From Rubrivivax sp. (GTDB taxonomy: Bacteria > Pseudomonadota > Gammaproteobacteria > Burkholderiales > Burkholderiaceae_C), in the NCBI GenBank assembly GCA_024641945.1, contig JAHECD010000012.1:1-64000 (forward strand): a DNA stretch of 64,000 bases, written 5' to 3'. The notes below the pieces were generated by a model. The model had not been told where the DNA came from. It made no database searches and saw only the letters and a program-made list of their open reading frames with translations. Made by a program: the position numbers and the translations under genes. This document shows, one piece after another, positions 37,036-47,075 of the stretch. The first letter of the stretch is position 1. Every line of letters starts with the position of its first letter.

Positions 37036-37491
37036 ATGCTGAAGGGCATCGACCCCCTGCTCACGCCCGAGTTGCTGAAGGTGCTCGCCGAAATGGGCCA
37101 TGGTGACGCGATCGTGATCGCCGACGCCAATTTCACGGCCACCACGCTGGGGGTGGGCAAGCCGCTCGTGCGCATGCCCGGCGTGGGTGCGCTGCGCACT
37201 GCGCAAGCGGTGTTGTCGCTGCTGCCGCTCGATGCAGGCGTGGCCTGCCCGGCCAGCTACATGCAGGTGAGCGATTCGCCGATCGGTTACCGCAGCGCGG
37301 TGCAGCGCACGCTCATTGCGGCGCTCGATGCGGACGGGCTGGCGCACGATGCGCAGTTCGAGGCCGTGGAGCGATTCGCCTTCTATGACCGGGTGCGCGC
37401 CGCGTATGCCATCGTGCACACAGGCGAGATGCAGCCGTACGCCAACTTCATCTTCGTCAAGGGGGTGCTGTCCGACCCCCTCGAAGGCTGA
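37036..37491 (+). CDS. RbsD/FucU family sugar mutarotase
   Basis: Protein of 151 aa of the RbsD/FucU fold, which interconverts sugar anomers as a decamer. Motifs: GIDPLLTPELLKVLAEMGHGD (active-site His region, cited in part), IVIADANFTA and the C-terminal YANFIFVKGVL. Length and the terminal motif fit FucU slightly better than RbsD. In this operon it would supply the anomer used by the kinase. The ATG at 37036 is chosen because it starts at MLKGIDP, the conserved N-terminus. Confidence 0.82.
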   Translation: MLKGIDPLLTPELLKVLAEMGHGDAIVIADANFTATTLGVGKPLVRMPGVGALRTAQAVLSLLPLDAGVACPASYMQVSDSPIGYRSAVQRTLIAALDADGLAHDAQFEAVERFAFYDRVRAAYAIVHTGEMQPYANFIFVKGVLSDPLEG

Positions 37492-37504
37492 CCGTCCGCC
37501 GCGT

Positions 37505-38758
37505 GTGAACCCGCCCGCCAAACATCTCCACGCGGCAGACCCGAATGATCGCGTTCGCCTGCAGCCGCGCGGCTCCAGTCAGGGCGGCCTGCGTCAGTAC
37601 AACGAGCGCGTCGTGCTGCAGGCGATCCGTCTCCATGGGGCGATGCCCGGCGCCGACATCGCGCGCCTGACCCACCTGACGGCGCAGACCATCTCGCTCA
37701 TCACCAAGCGGTTGCTCGACGACGGCCTGCTGCTCAAGGGCGAGCCCGTGCGTGGCAAGGTCGGGCAACCTTCGGTGCCGCTGTCGCTCAACCCTGACGG
37801 AGCGTTTGCCATCGGCATCAAGGTCGGCCGGCGCAGTCTGGACACGCTGCTCGTCGATTTCACCGGCCAGCCGCGCCAGCGCTGGCAGTTCGACTATGCC
37901 TATGCCGATCCGGACGACATCGTGGCCGAGATCGCGCAGCGGCTGAAGGACGTGCGGCGCAAGCTCGGGCCCGCACAGCGCGAGCGTATGCAGGGGGTGG
38001 GCATCGCGGCGCCGCTCGCCATGGGCGGTTGGCAGCAGTTGCTCGGTTTCCCGCCCGAAGTGGCCGAGAAATGGCAACGCATCGACCTGGCTGCCGAGGT
38101 GTCGCGCCTCACCGATTGGCCGGTCGAACTGATCAAGGACACCGCAGCCGCCTGCGTGGCAGAACTCGTGGCCGGGCGTGGCCGCAGCGTGAAGAGCTTT
38201 CTCTACTTCTTCGTCGATACGTTCATCGGTGGCGGCCTCGTGCTCGACAGCCACTTGCGCGGCGGCGTCACCGGCAACGCCGGCGCGGTGGGTTCGCTGC
38301 CGTTGTGGTTGGCACGTGCCGAGGGGCATGGGGGCAAGCCGCCGGCGCAGTTGCTCAGCGTGGCGTCGCTCGTCAGCCTCGAACGTGCCTATGCCGCAGC
38401 CGGGCTCGACGCGACCGCCGTGTCCGATCCTCGCGCCCTGCAGTCGCCATGGTTGCCGCATACAAAGGCCTGGCTGGCCGACGCGAGCGCAGCCATCGCC
38501 CAGGCCATCAATTCCGCGGCCTGCCTGCTCGACCTCGAAGGTGTCATCCTCGACGGCTCCTTCAGCCGCGAATTGCTGACGGCGCTGCTTGCCGAGACGC
38601 TCGGCGCGCTGGCGCGCTACAACTGGGAAGGCGTGGCGCAGCCGCTGCTGATGGCGGGCACCATCGGATCGGACGCCCGCGCGCTGGGCGGGGCGTTGCT
38701 GCCCCTTTACGCCAATTTCGCACCCGATCGCGACCTGTTCCTGAAGGTCGGCGCGTAG
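37505..38758 (+). CDS. ROK family transcriptional regulator (FrcR-like)
   Basis: Protein of 417 aa. The N-terminal winged helix-turn-helix (about 25-85: QYNERVVLQAIRLHGAMPGADIARLTHL, cited in part) is followed by a ROK sugar-kinase-like domain with GVGIAAPL and a modified phosphate loop. The zinc-binding cysteine cluster usual in ROK proteins (CxCGxxGCxE) is absent, with GSLPLWLARAEG at that place. GTG start inferred, 13 bases after the FucU-like stop. It probably represses the sugar operon through the dyad at 33997 until sugar binds. Confidence 0.83.
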   Translation: MNPPAKHLHAADPNDRVRLQPRGSSQGGLRQYNERVVLQAIRLHGAMPGADIARLTHLTAQTISLITKRLLDDGLLLKGEPVRGKVGQPSVPLSLNPDGAFAIGIKVGRRSLDTLLVDFTGQPRQRWQFDYAYADPDDIVAEIAQRLKDVRRKLGPAQRERMQGVGIAAPLAMGGWQQLLGFPPEVAEKWQRIDLAAEVSRLTDWPVELIKDTAAACVAELVAGRGRSVKSFLYFFVDTFIGGGLVLDSHLRGGVTGNAGAVGSLPLWLARAEGHGGKPPAQLLSVASLVSLERAYAAAGLDATAVSDPRALQSPWLPHTKAWLADASAAIAQAINSAACLLDLEGVILDGSFSRELLTALLAETLGALARYNWEGVAQPLLMAGTIGSDARALGGALLPLYANFAPDRDLFLKVGA

Positions 38759-38779
38759 GCGGCGCCGCGTGCCGGCGGT

Positions 38780-39982
38780 TCAGCGCCGGCCGAACATCAT
38801 CTGGCGCGCCAGCGCCGACTTCAGCGGCCCGGACGCCTGCAACGCAGCCAACCCGAGCCCGCGTGCCGCGGCCAGCCCGGGCCAACGCCAGGTGAAGCTG
38901 CGCGCCAGGAAGTCGGTGACCGCAATCGTGCCCCAACGGTCGGGCGCACGTTGGCGCTCCACCCGGCGCAATGCAGCGTCGACATCGGCCCCCGATCGAA
39001 GCGCTTGCACCAGCACGTGCGCATCGCGCAGCCCCAGGTTCAGGCCCTGGCCCGCGACCGGGTGCAGCGTCTGCGCCGCGTTCCCGATGCGCACCTGGCG
39101 GCCGTTCACGAGCCTGCGCTCCGCGTTCAGGCCAAGTGCAAATGGCTTGAGCGGCGACACACCGACGACGCGACCGGCGTCGGCGGGAAAGATGGTGTTG
39201 AGCACCGCCGCGCGCTGCGCGTCGTCGAGTTCGCGTACCGGGTCGTCGGTGGCGTCTACGCACCACACCAGCGCGGCGCGTGATGCGCCGTCGCTCGCCG
39301 GCAGAAGCGGCAGCAGCGCGGCGGGACCTTGGCGAGTGAAGCGCTCGAACGCCATGCCGGGCGTCGCACCCTCGAGCACGACACTGCCGACCCAGGCCGT
39401 CTGCACGTAGTCGTGTGTCAGGGACTTGCGGGTCTGGTCCGAAAATACGCCGCCTTCGGCGATGACGGCGAGATCGAACGTCTCGGCGATGCCGGCGTCC
39501 GCCTCCACGCCCCCTGGCACATCCTTCAGCGCGGACACCGGCGTGCCCAGCCGCAGGTGCAGGCGCTGCGGCTCGGCGTCCACCGCGCCCTGCCAGGCGC
39601 GCTGCAGCGTGCTCACCAATGGCCCGTACGGCAATACGGCGCCGAGCAGCGGCACGCCCAGCTCGGCGGCCGTGATGTGCACGGCCGCCCGGCCGAATGC
39701 GCCCAACGTCGGCGGGGCCTGGGAGACGTGGACCGCCACGATTGGCTGAGCGGCGTCGTCGGGCCAGGCACCCAGCCGACGCAGCCACTGCACGCTGCCC
39801 AGCGACAGCGCCAATGTGCGTGGATCCCTGAAGACATCGCGCTCCGGGGGACGGGCGTCGTAGACGGTGATTTGCGCATCGGGCAGCGAGCGCGCGGCAT
39901 GCACCGCCAGCGCCAGTCCGGCCGGCCCGGCACCCACGATGGCGATGCGCAAGGCAAACGAATGCACCATCCCGGTCGTCAT
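38780..39982 (-). CDS. UbiH/COQ6 family FAD monooxygenase
   Basis: Flavoprotein hydroxylase of 400 aa. FAD-binding motifs: GAGPAGLALAVHAA near the N-terminus and GNAAQTLHPVAGQGLNLGLRD near residue 310. Family members hydroxylate the ubiquinone ring at the inner membrane. The second motif has A-A-Q instead of the more usual G-D-A-A-H, a mild divergence. The start overlaps the diguanylate-cyclase stop by 4 bases. UbiH, UbiF or UbiL function cannot be separated here. Confidence 0.82.
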   Translation of the reverse strand: MTTGMVHSFALRIAIVGAGPAGLALAVHAARSLPDAQITVYDARPPERDVFRDPRTLALSLGSVQWLRRLGAWPDDAAQPIVAVHVSQAPPTLGAFGRAAVHITAAELGVPLLGAVLPYGPLVSTLQRAWQGAVDAEPQRLHLRLGTPVSALKDVPGGVEADAGIAETFDLAVIAEGGVFSDQTRKSLTHDYVQTAWVGSVVLEGATPGMAFERFTRQGPAALLPLLPASDGASRAALVWCVDATDDPVRELDDAQRAAVLNTIFPADAGRVVGVSPLKPFALGLNAERRLVNGRQVRIGNAAQTLHPVAGQGLNLGLRDAHVLVQALRSGADVDAALRRVERQRAPDRWGTIAVTDFLARSFTWRWPGLAAARGLGLAALQASGPLKSALARQMMFGRR

Positions 39983-41319
39983 GCAAACTCCACGCGATTG
40001 CGCCCGCCCTGCTTGGCACGGTACAGCGCCTGATCGGCGGCGCGCAACAAGGTGGCCTCCTCCCGCGGTGCGCCGGCGCTGACAGCGGCCACGCCGATGC
40101 TCAGCGTGATGTGCGGCGCGACGGGCGACCGCCCGTGCGGGATGGCTTCCCGCTCGATGGCTGCACGGCACCGCTCGGCCTGCACACGTGCACCGGCCAG
40201 GTCGGTGTGCGGCAACAGCAGCGTGAATTCCTCGCCGCCGTAGCGGGCCACCAGGTCGGCTGGGCGACGCGCGCAAGCCACGAGCAGCCGCGCAATGTCG
40301 CCCAGGCAGCGATCACCCGCCTGATGGCCATGCCGATCGTTGTAGAGCTTGAAGTGGTCCACATCCACCAGCATCAGCGCCAGGGGTACGCCGTGGCGTG
40401 CGAGGCGCGACCATTCCTCGGCGAGGCGGCGGTCGAAGTGGCGCCGATTGGCAATGCCGGTGAGTCCGTCGGTTTCGGACATCACCTCGAGCTGCAGGTT
40501 CAGTGCGTCGAGTTTCTGGTTCAGCTCCGTGAGTTGCTGCTCTCGTCGCACGAGGTCGGTCACGTCGGTGCGCACGCCGGCCACGCCGCCGTCGCGCGTC
40601 ATGCGCTCGTCGATGCGCATCCAGCGGTTGCCCGGCAGCTCCTGCAGCAGCGGCGGTCCGGGGCGACGGTGGCGCTCCAGCCGCTCCTCGAGCCACGTGT
40701 CTTCGTGGCCGGCCGCCTGGGGGTACTGGCCGTGATTCAAGCCGTGGCGCAGGATGTCCACGAACCTGGCACCCAGATTCATCGCAGGTGCCGATTCGGC
40801 ATAGATCTGGCGATAGCGTTCGTTGAACGCGACGAGGCGGTCGTCGGCGCCGTAAAGCGCAAAGCCGTCGGGCAGGGCCTCGATGGCGTCACGCAGCTGG
40901 CGCGTCGCCAGCGCCTGCGCGCGCTGGGCCTCGTCCGCGGCGGCGCGCTGCTCCATCAACTCGGTGATGTCGACGCTGAAGGCGACGGTACTCCCGTCGT
41001 CGAGGCGTGTCTCGGTGATGCGGCGCCAGCGGCCGTCGGCCATCTGGCGCACGATGGGCCCCTGCGGGTCGGCGTGCTCGCGCAGTCTCGCGGCAATCCA
41101 GGCCTCGGCGTCGACGGCCTCGGGCATCAAGCCTCGGGCGATCGCGGCGCGCAACAGGTCTTCGAAGCGTTGCCCTGGAACGATCAGGTCTGCCATCGGC
41201 GCGTAGAGCGCGAGGAAGTCGCGGTTGCACAGCGCCAGCCGATCGTCGTTGTCGTAGGCGACCAGGCCGCACGGCAGCGCATCGAGCAGCGGTTGGAGGG
41301 ACGACCAGCCGTTTTTCAT
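39979..41319 (-). CDS. Diguanylate cyclase with two PAS domains
   Basis: Cytoplasmic signalling enzyme of 446 aa. There are two PAS-like domains (about residues 8-120 and 145-265, each with a D-G/N-D-R-L strand and a terminal DVTDL/DITEL linker), a coiled linker, then a GGDEF domain (about 285-445). The active loop is GGEEF and an RxxD inhibitory site (RPAD) lies five residues before it, so cyclic-di-GMP synthesis with product inhibition is expected. No membrane segment is seen. Translation is coupled to the monooxygenase downstream. Confidence 0.9.
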   Translation of the reverse strand: MKNGWSSLQPLLDALPCGLVAYDNDDRLALCNRDFLALYAPMADLIVPGQRFEDLLRAAIARGLMPEAVDAEAWIAARLREHADPQGPIVRQMADGRWRRITETRLDDGSTVAFSVDITELMEQRAAADEAQRAQALATRQLRDAIEALPDGFALYGADDRLVAFNERYRQIYAESAPAMNLGARFVDILRHGLNHGQYPQAAGHEDTWLEERLERHRRPGPPLLQELPGNRWMRIDERMTRDGGVAGVRTDVTDLVRREQQLTELNQKLDALNLQLEVMSETDGLTGIANRRHFDRRLAEEWSRLARHGVPLALMLVDVDHFKLYNDRHGHQAGDRCLGDIARLLVACARRPADLVARYGGEEFTLLLPHTDLAGARVQAERCRAAIEREAIPHGRSPVAPHITLSIGVAAVSAGAPREEATLLRAADQALYRAKQGGRNRVEFA

Positions 41320-41329
41320 GGCCCGCTCG

Positions 41330-42025
41330 TCATTCGGCCACTGTGGCGTTCGCGTGCGCGAGGCGTTCCGCCGTGCCCACGTCCGTCCAAGGGCCGTGCC
41401 AGCGCTCGGCGCCCAGCCGCCGGGCGTCGACCGCGCTCTCGAGCAACGGGCGCAGCGGCATGGGTTGCCCGGCGGCGATGCCTGCAAACATCTCGGCGCG
41501 GAATAGCCCCACGCTGGCCCAGGTGAGACGCATGTCGGCGTCACGCACGGCCAGCCCTTGCGGGTCGATTCCAAAGTCACCGCCGGGGTGGTGTGGCGCA
41601 TTCGGCACCAGCCACAGGCGGGCGAGTTCTTGGCCCAGGGTGAAGCGCTCCACGGCCTCCGGTGCAAAGTCGAACCCCGGCAGGAACACGTCGCCCGAGA
41701 CCACCCAGAACACCGGCCCGAGCCGCGGCAGTGCCGTGGCGATGCCACCCGCCGTCTCGAGTGCGCCGCCATGGTCCCTGCCTTCGTGCGACCAATGGAT
41801 GGTCAGGCCGAAGCGTGCGCCGTCGCCGAGCGCGGGCTCGAATTGCTCCCCGAGCCACGCCGTGTTGATGACGACGTCGGATATCCCGGCCCGCGCCAGG
41901 GCGTCGAGATGCCATTCGATCAAGGGCTTGCCGCGCACTTTGAGCAGCGGTTTGGGGGTGCGGTCGGTGAGGGGCCGCATGCGCACGCCGCGGCCAGCGG
42001 CGAGGATCATGGCCTTGGGCTTCAT
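41330..42025 (-). CDS. Nucleotidyltransferase (MurU-like)
   Basis: Protein of 231 aa, sugar-phosphate nucleotidyltransferase fold. The N-terminal nucleotide motif is MILAAGRGVRMRPLTDRTPKPLL, here cited in two parts as LAAGRGVRMRPLT and PKPLL; metal/sugar-binding VVSGDVF follows and WTDVGTAERL closes. Length and motifs match N-acetylmuramate-1-phosphate uridylyltransferase of the cell-wall recycling route; the usual kinase partner AmgK is not in the window. The ATG at 42025 starts directly at MKPKAMILA. Confidence 0.8.
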   Translation of the reverse strand: MKPKAMILAAGRGVRMRPLTDRTPKPLLKVRGKPLIEWHLDALARAGISDVVINTAWLGEQFEPALGDGARFGLTIHWSHEGRDHGGALETAGGIATALPRLGPVFWVVSGDVFLPGFDFAPEAVERFTLGQELARLWLVPNAPHHPGGDFGIDPQGLAVRDADMRLTWASVGLFRAEMFAGIAAGQPMPLRPLLESAVDARRLGAERWHGPWTDVGTAERLAHANATVAE

Positions 42026-42093
42026 GGCGGACCAGTGTATGCGGCGCGCCGGGCCACGCGCCGTGCCCCACGGGGCTCCACCAGGGGCCTGAA

Positions 42094-42669
42094 TCAACCC
42101 AGGCCCACGGGGGCTGGCGCCGTCATCACGATCTTGCGGAACAGCGGGCGGTAGCCCTCCTCGGGCTCATGCCCGGTGAGCGGGTCGCGGTTCGCCTCGA
42201 AGGCCTTGTCGAGCGCCGCCCAGTCGTCGGCGCTGAAATGCTTCTGCGCGGCCGGCAGGATGTCGCGCTCCTCGACGGCCATGTGCTCGAGGTAGCCGCG
42301 GGTGTACTGGTCGAGCGCGCGCTCGAACGCCATGCGGCGCGCCTCGCCCATTACTTCGAAGGCGAGCAGCGCGTGCTCCAGTTCGCGGATCGCATGTTCG
42401 CCGCGCGTGTGGTCCTGCTCCAGGCGGTCGAGCACCGGTGCCAGTTCGGGGGCGCGCTCGCGCACGCGCGGGAAAAGCAGCTCGCTTTCCTTCGTGTGGT
42501 GCAGCTTCTCGGGGAATTCGTCGACATAGAAGAGCATCGAGCGCAGCACGTCGAAATCCGGCAGGTGCCCTTCTCGGTGCGACTGCGAAAGCAGCATCGC
42601 CATCGACCGCAGCATCGCCGACAGGGCCTGGTGCTCGTCGCGGATCACGCGCAGGGACAGGGGTTGCAT
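42094..42669 (-). CDS. Hemerythrin-domain protein
   Basis: Four-helix di-iron protein of 191 aa. Ligand motifs: RDEHQAL (first His), KLHHTKESELLFP (H-H-x-x-x-E), LEQDHTRGEHAIREL and GYLEHMAVEERDILP (H-x-x-x-E). It binds O2 or NO and probably senses or detoxifies them in the cytosol. The FNR-type box upstream (42731) suggests induction under low oxygen. Start chosen at MQPLSLRVI. Confidence 0.87.
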   Translation of the reverse strand: MQPLSLRVIRDEHQALSAMLRSMAMLLSQSHREGHLPDFDVLRSMLFYVDEFPEKLHHTKESELLFPRVRERAPELAPVLDRLEQDHTRGEHAIRELEHALLAFEVMGEARRMAFERALDQYTRGYLEHMAVEERDILPAAQKHFSADDWAALDKAFEANRDPLTGHEPEEGYRPLFRKIVMTAPAPVGLG

Positions 42670-42727
42670 GAGGTTGTCTCCAGAGTTCCTTGGATGGAGC
42701 GAGCCTCCCACGGGCGCCCTGTCGCGG

Positions 42728-42747
42728 GGCTTGAGGCAGATCAAGCC
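42728..42747 (-). promoter_or_regulatory. FNR/Anr-type box upstream of hemerythrin gene
   Basis: TTGAGGCAGATCAA at 42731-42744 matches the FNR/Anr consensus TTGAT-N4-ATCAA at 9 of 10 defined bases, and the dyad extends to 7-base arms (42728-42734 and 42741-42747). It lies 62-75 bases upstream of the hemerythrin start. It could also affect tkt on the other strand, 124 bases away. Confidence 0.6.
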
Positions 42748-42772
42748 GCGTGCGGTCGTGTGCGCAAGGCGC

Positions 42773-42784
42773 CCTGACGTCAGG
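42773..42784. promoter_or_regulatory. Perfect 12-base palindrome upstream of tkt, with -10-like element
   Basis: CCTGACGTCAGG is a perfect palindrome located 15 bases before a TAAAAT -10-like hexamer (42800-42805) in the tkt leader. Its position over the -35 region suggests an operator. The binding protein is unknown. Confidence 0.4.
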
Positions 42785-42867
42785 CCGCGGGGCGGCCGCT
42801 AAAATCGGGGATCCGGGCGGCACCGCGTGGCCCGGCCCCTCTCTCACTGCCGGATTGCCGCCAGCCC

Positions 42868-44891
42868 ATGCCGTCACAGACCCCGAAAAACACCGTCTTG
42901 ATGGCCAATGCCATCCGTGCCCTCGCGATGGACGCCGTCCAGCAGGCCAATTCAGGGCACCCCGGCGCGCCCATGGGCATGGCCGAGATCGCGGTCGCGT
43001 TGTGGAGCCGGCACCTGCGCCACAACCCGGCCGACCCGCATTGGGCCGACCGCGACCGCTTCGTGCTCAGCAACGGCCACGGTTCGATGCTGCTGTACGC
43101 GCTGCTGCATCTGAGCGGTTATGCGCTGCCGATGGACGAACTGCGGCACTTCCGCCAGTTGCACAGCAAGACGCCCGGCCACCCCGAGGTGGACGTGACA
43201 CCGGGTGTCGAGACCACCACCGGCCCGCTCGGCCAGGGCGTCAGCAACGCCGTCGGCATGGCGCTGGCCGAGAAACTGCTCGCCGCCGAGTTCAACCGCC
43301 CCGGCCACACGCTCGTCGATCACCGCACGTATGCGTTTCTCGGTGACGGTTGCCTGATGGAAGGCATCAGCCACGAGGCCTGTGCGCTGGCCGGCGCGTG
43401 GAAGCTGAACAAGCTCGTCGCGCTGTACGACGACAACGGCATCAGCATCGACGGGCCCGTCAAGCCCTGGTACGTGGACGACGTGCGCAAGCGCTTCGAG
43501 GGCTACACGTGGAACGTCATCGGGCCCATCGACGGCCATGACGTCGATGCCGTCGACGCTGCCTTGGCCGACGCGAAACAGTCCGCCACGAAGCCCACGC
43601 TGGTGATCTGCAAGACCACCATCGGCAAGGGCTCGCCCAACCGTGCCGGCACGGCCAAGGCCCACGGCGAGGCGCTCGGCGCCGACGAGATCAAGCTCAC
43701 ACGCGAGGCGCTGCACTGGCCGTACGAGCCATTTGTGATTCCGCCTGAAGCCTATGCCGCCTGGGACGCCAAGGCGCGGGGTGCCGGCGAGCAGGCCTGT
43801 TGGGCCGAGGGTCTTGCGGCCTACCGCGCGGCGTTTCCCGATCTTGCGGCGGCGTTCGAGCGCCGCATGAGCGGTGCGCTGCCCGCCGACTTCGCCCAAG
43901 TGGCGGTGGATGCGGCGATTGCCGCGCACGCCAAGGCCGAGACCGTGGCGAGCCGCAAGGCGAGCCAGATGGCGCTGGAGGCGTTCACGAAGGCGCTGCC
44001 CGAACTGTTGGGCGGCTCAGCCGACCTTACCGGCTCGAACCTCACGAATACGACGTCGACACCGGCGCTGCGTTTCGACGCCGACGGCGCGCCGAACGGC
44101 GGACGCCACATCAACTACGGCGTGCGTGAGTTCGGCATGGCCGCGGTGATGAACGGCATCACGCTGCACGGCGGCTTCATTCCCTACGGCGGCACGTTCC
44201 TCACCTTCAGCGACTACAGCCGCAATGCGATCCGCATGGCCGCGCTGATGAAGCGGCGCGTGATCCACGTGTTCACGCACGACTCCATCGGCCTCGGTGA
44301 AGACGGCCCCACGCACCAGAGCGTGGAGCACGCGGCGAGCCTGCGCCTGATCCCGAACCTGGATGTCTGGCGCCCCGCCGATACCGCCGAGACGGTGGTC
44401 GCCTGGACGATGGCGATCGGCAACGCGACACGGCCGAGCGCGCTGCTGCTGAGCCGTCAGAACCTGCCCTACCTGCCCAAGGCCGCGCTGGACGAGATCA
44501 GCAAGGGCGCCTACGTGCTGGCCGAGCCGGCCGAGGTGGGCCTGACGAAGAAGGCGCAGGCCGTCATCGTCGGCACCGGCAGCGAAGTGCAGCTCGCGCT
44601 GCATGCGCAGGCCGAGCTTGCGAAGGCGGGCATCGCGGTGCGGGTGGTGAGCATGCCCAGCACGACCGTCTTCGACCGCCAGTCCACGGCGTACAAGTCG
44701 AGCGTGCTGCCGGCCGGCGTGCCGCGCATCGCGGTCGAGGCGGGTGTCACCGATGGCTGGTGGAAATACGGCTGCGCCGCCGTCGTCGGCATCGACAGTT
44801 ACGGCGAGAGCGCGCCGGCAGGGGCACTCTTCAAGCATTTCCACCTCACGCTGGACAACCTCGTCGCAACGGTGCGCGCGGTGCTGCGGCG

Positions 44892-44895
<4 letters not shown>
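42868..44895 (+). CDS. tkt: Transketolase
   Basis: Cytosolic thiamine-diphosphate enzyme of 675 aa linking the pentose-phosphate/Calvin cycle and glycolysis. Motifs: N-terminal [23 protein letters not shown] (cited in part), the TPP/Mg motif [18 protein letters not shown] with DDNGISIDG, and the pyrimidine-domain [20 protein letters not shown] and [13 protein letters not shown]. It is full length. It is followed, with a 4-base overlap, by a periplasmic repeat protein and then gap, so tkt and gap may be co-transcribed. Confidence 0.95.
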
Positions 44896-46941
<2,046 letters not shown>

Positions 46942-46972
46942 CGGCGCGGCGCGTGCCGGCCGCCGTGACAGG

Positions 46973-46997
46973 AAAGCCCGCTTCGGCGGGCTTTTTT
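46973..46997 (+). terminator. Rho-independent terminator after gap
   Basis: A 9-base perfect stem, AAAGCCCGC (46973-46981) and GCGGGCTTT (46986-46994), has a TTCG tetraloop and a run of six T. It ends the tkt-gap transcript. Confidence 0.9.
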
Positions 46998-47075
46998 GTG
47001 CAGGGTCCGTTCGGCGGGCGGTGCCGGCATGCACTGCAACAAGCCGGCAATGAACCGATACCTACACTGCGCGCC

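Noticed and set aside
40313-40735. Additional frames over the diguanylate cyclase
   Set aside because: Overlapping frames are serine/arginine-rich shadows of the PAS and GGDEF coding sequence.
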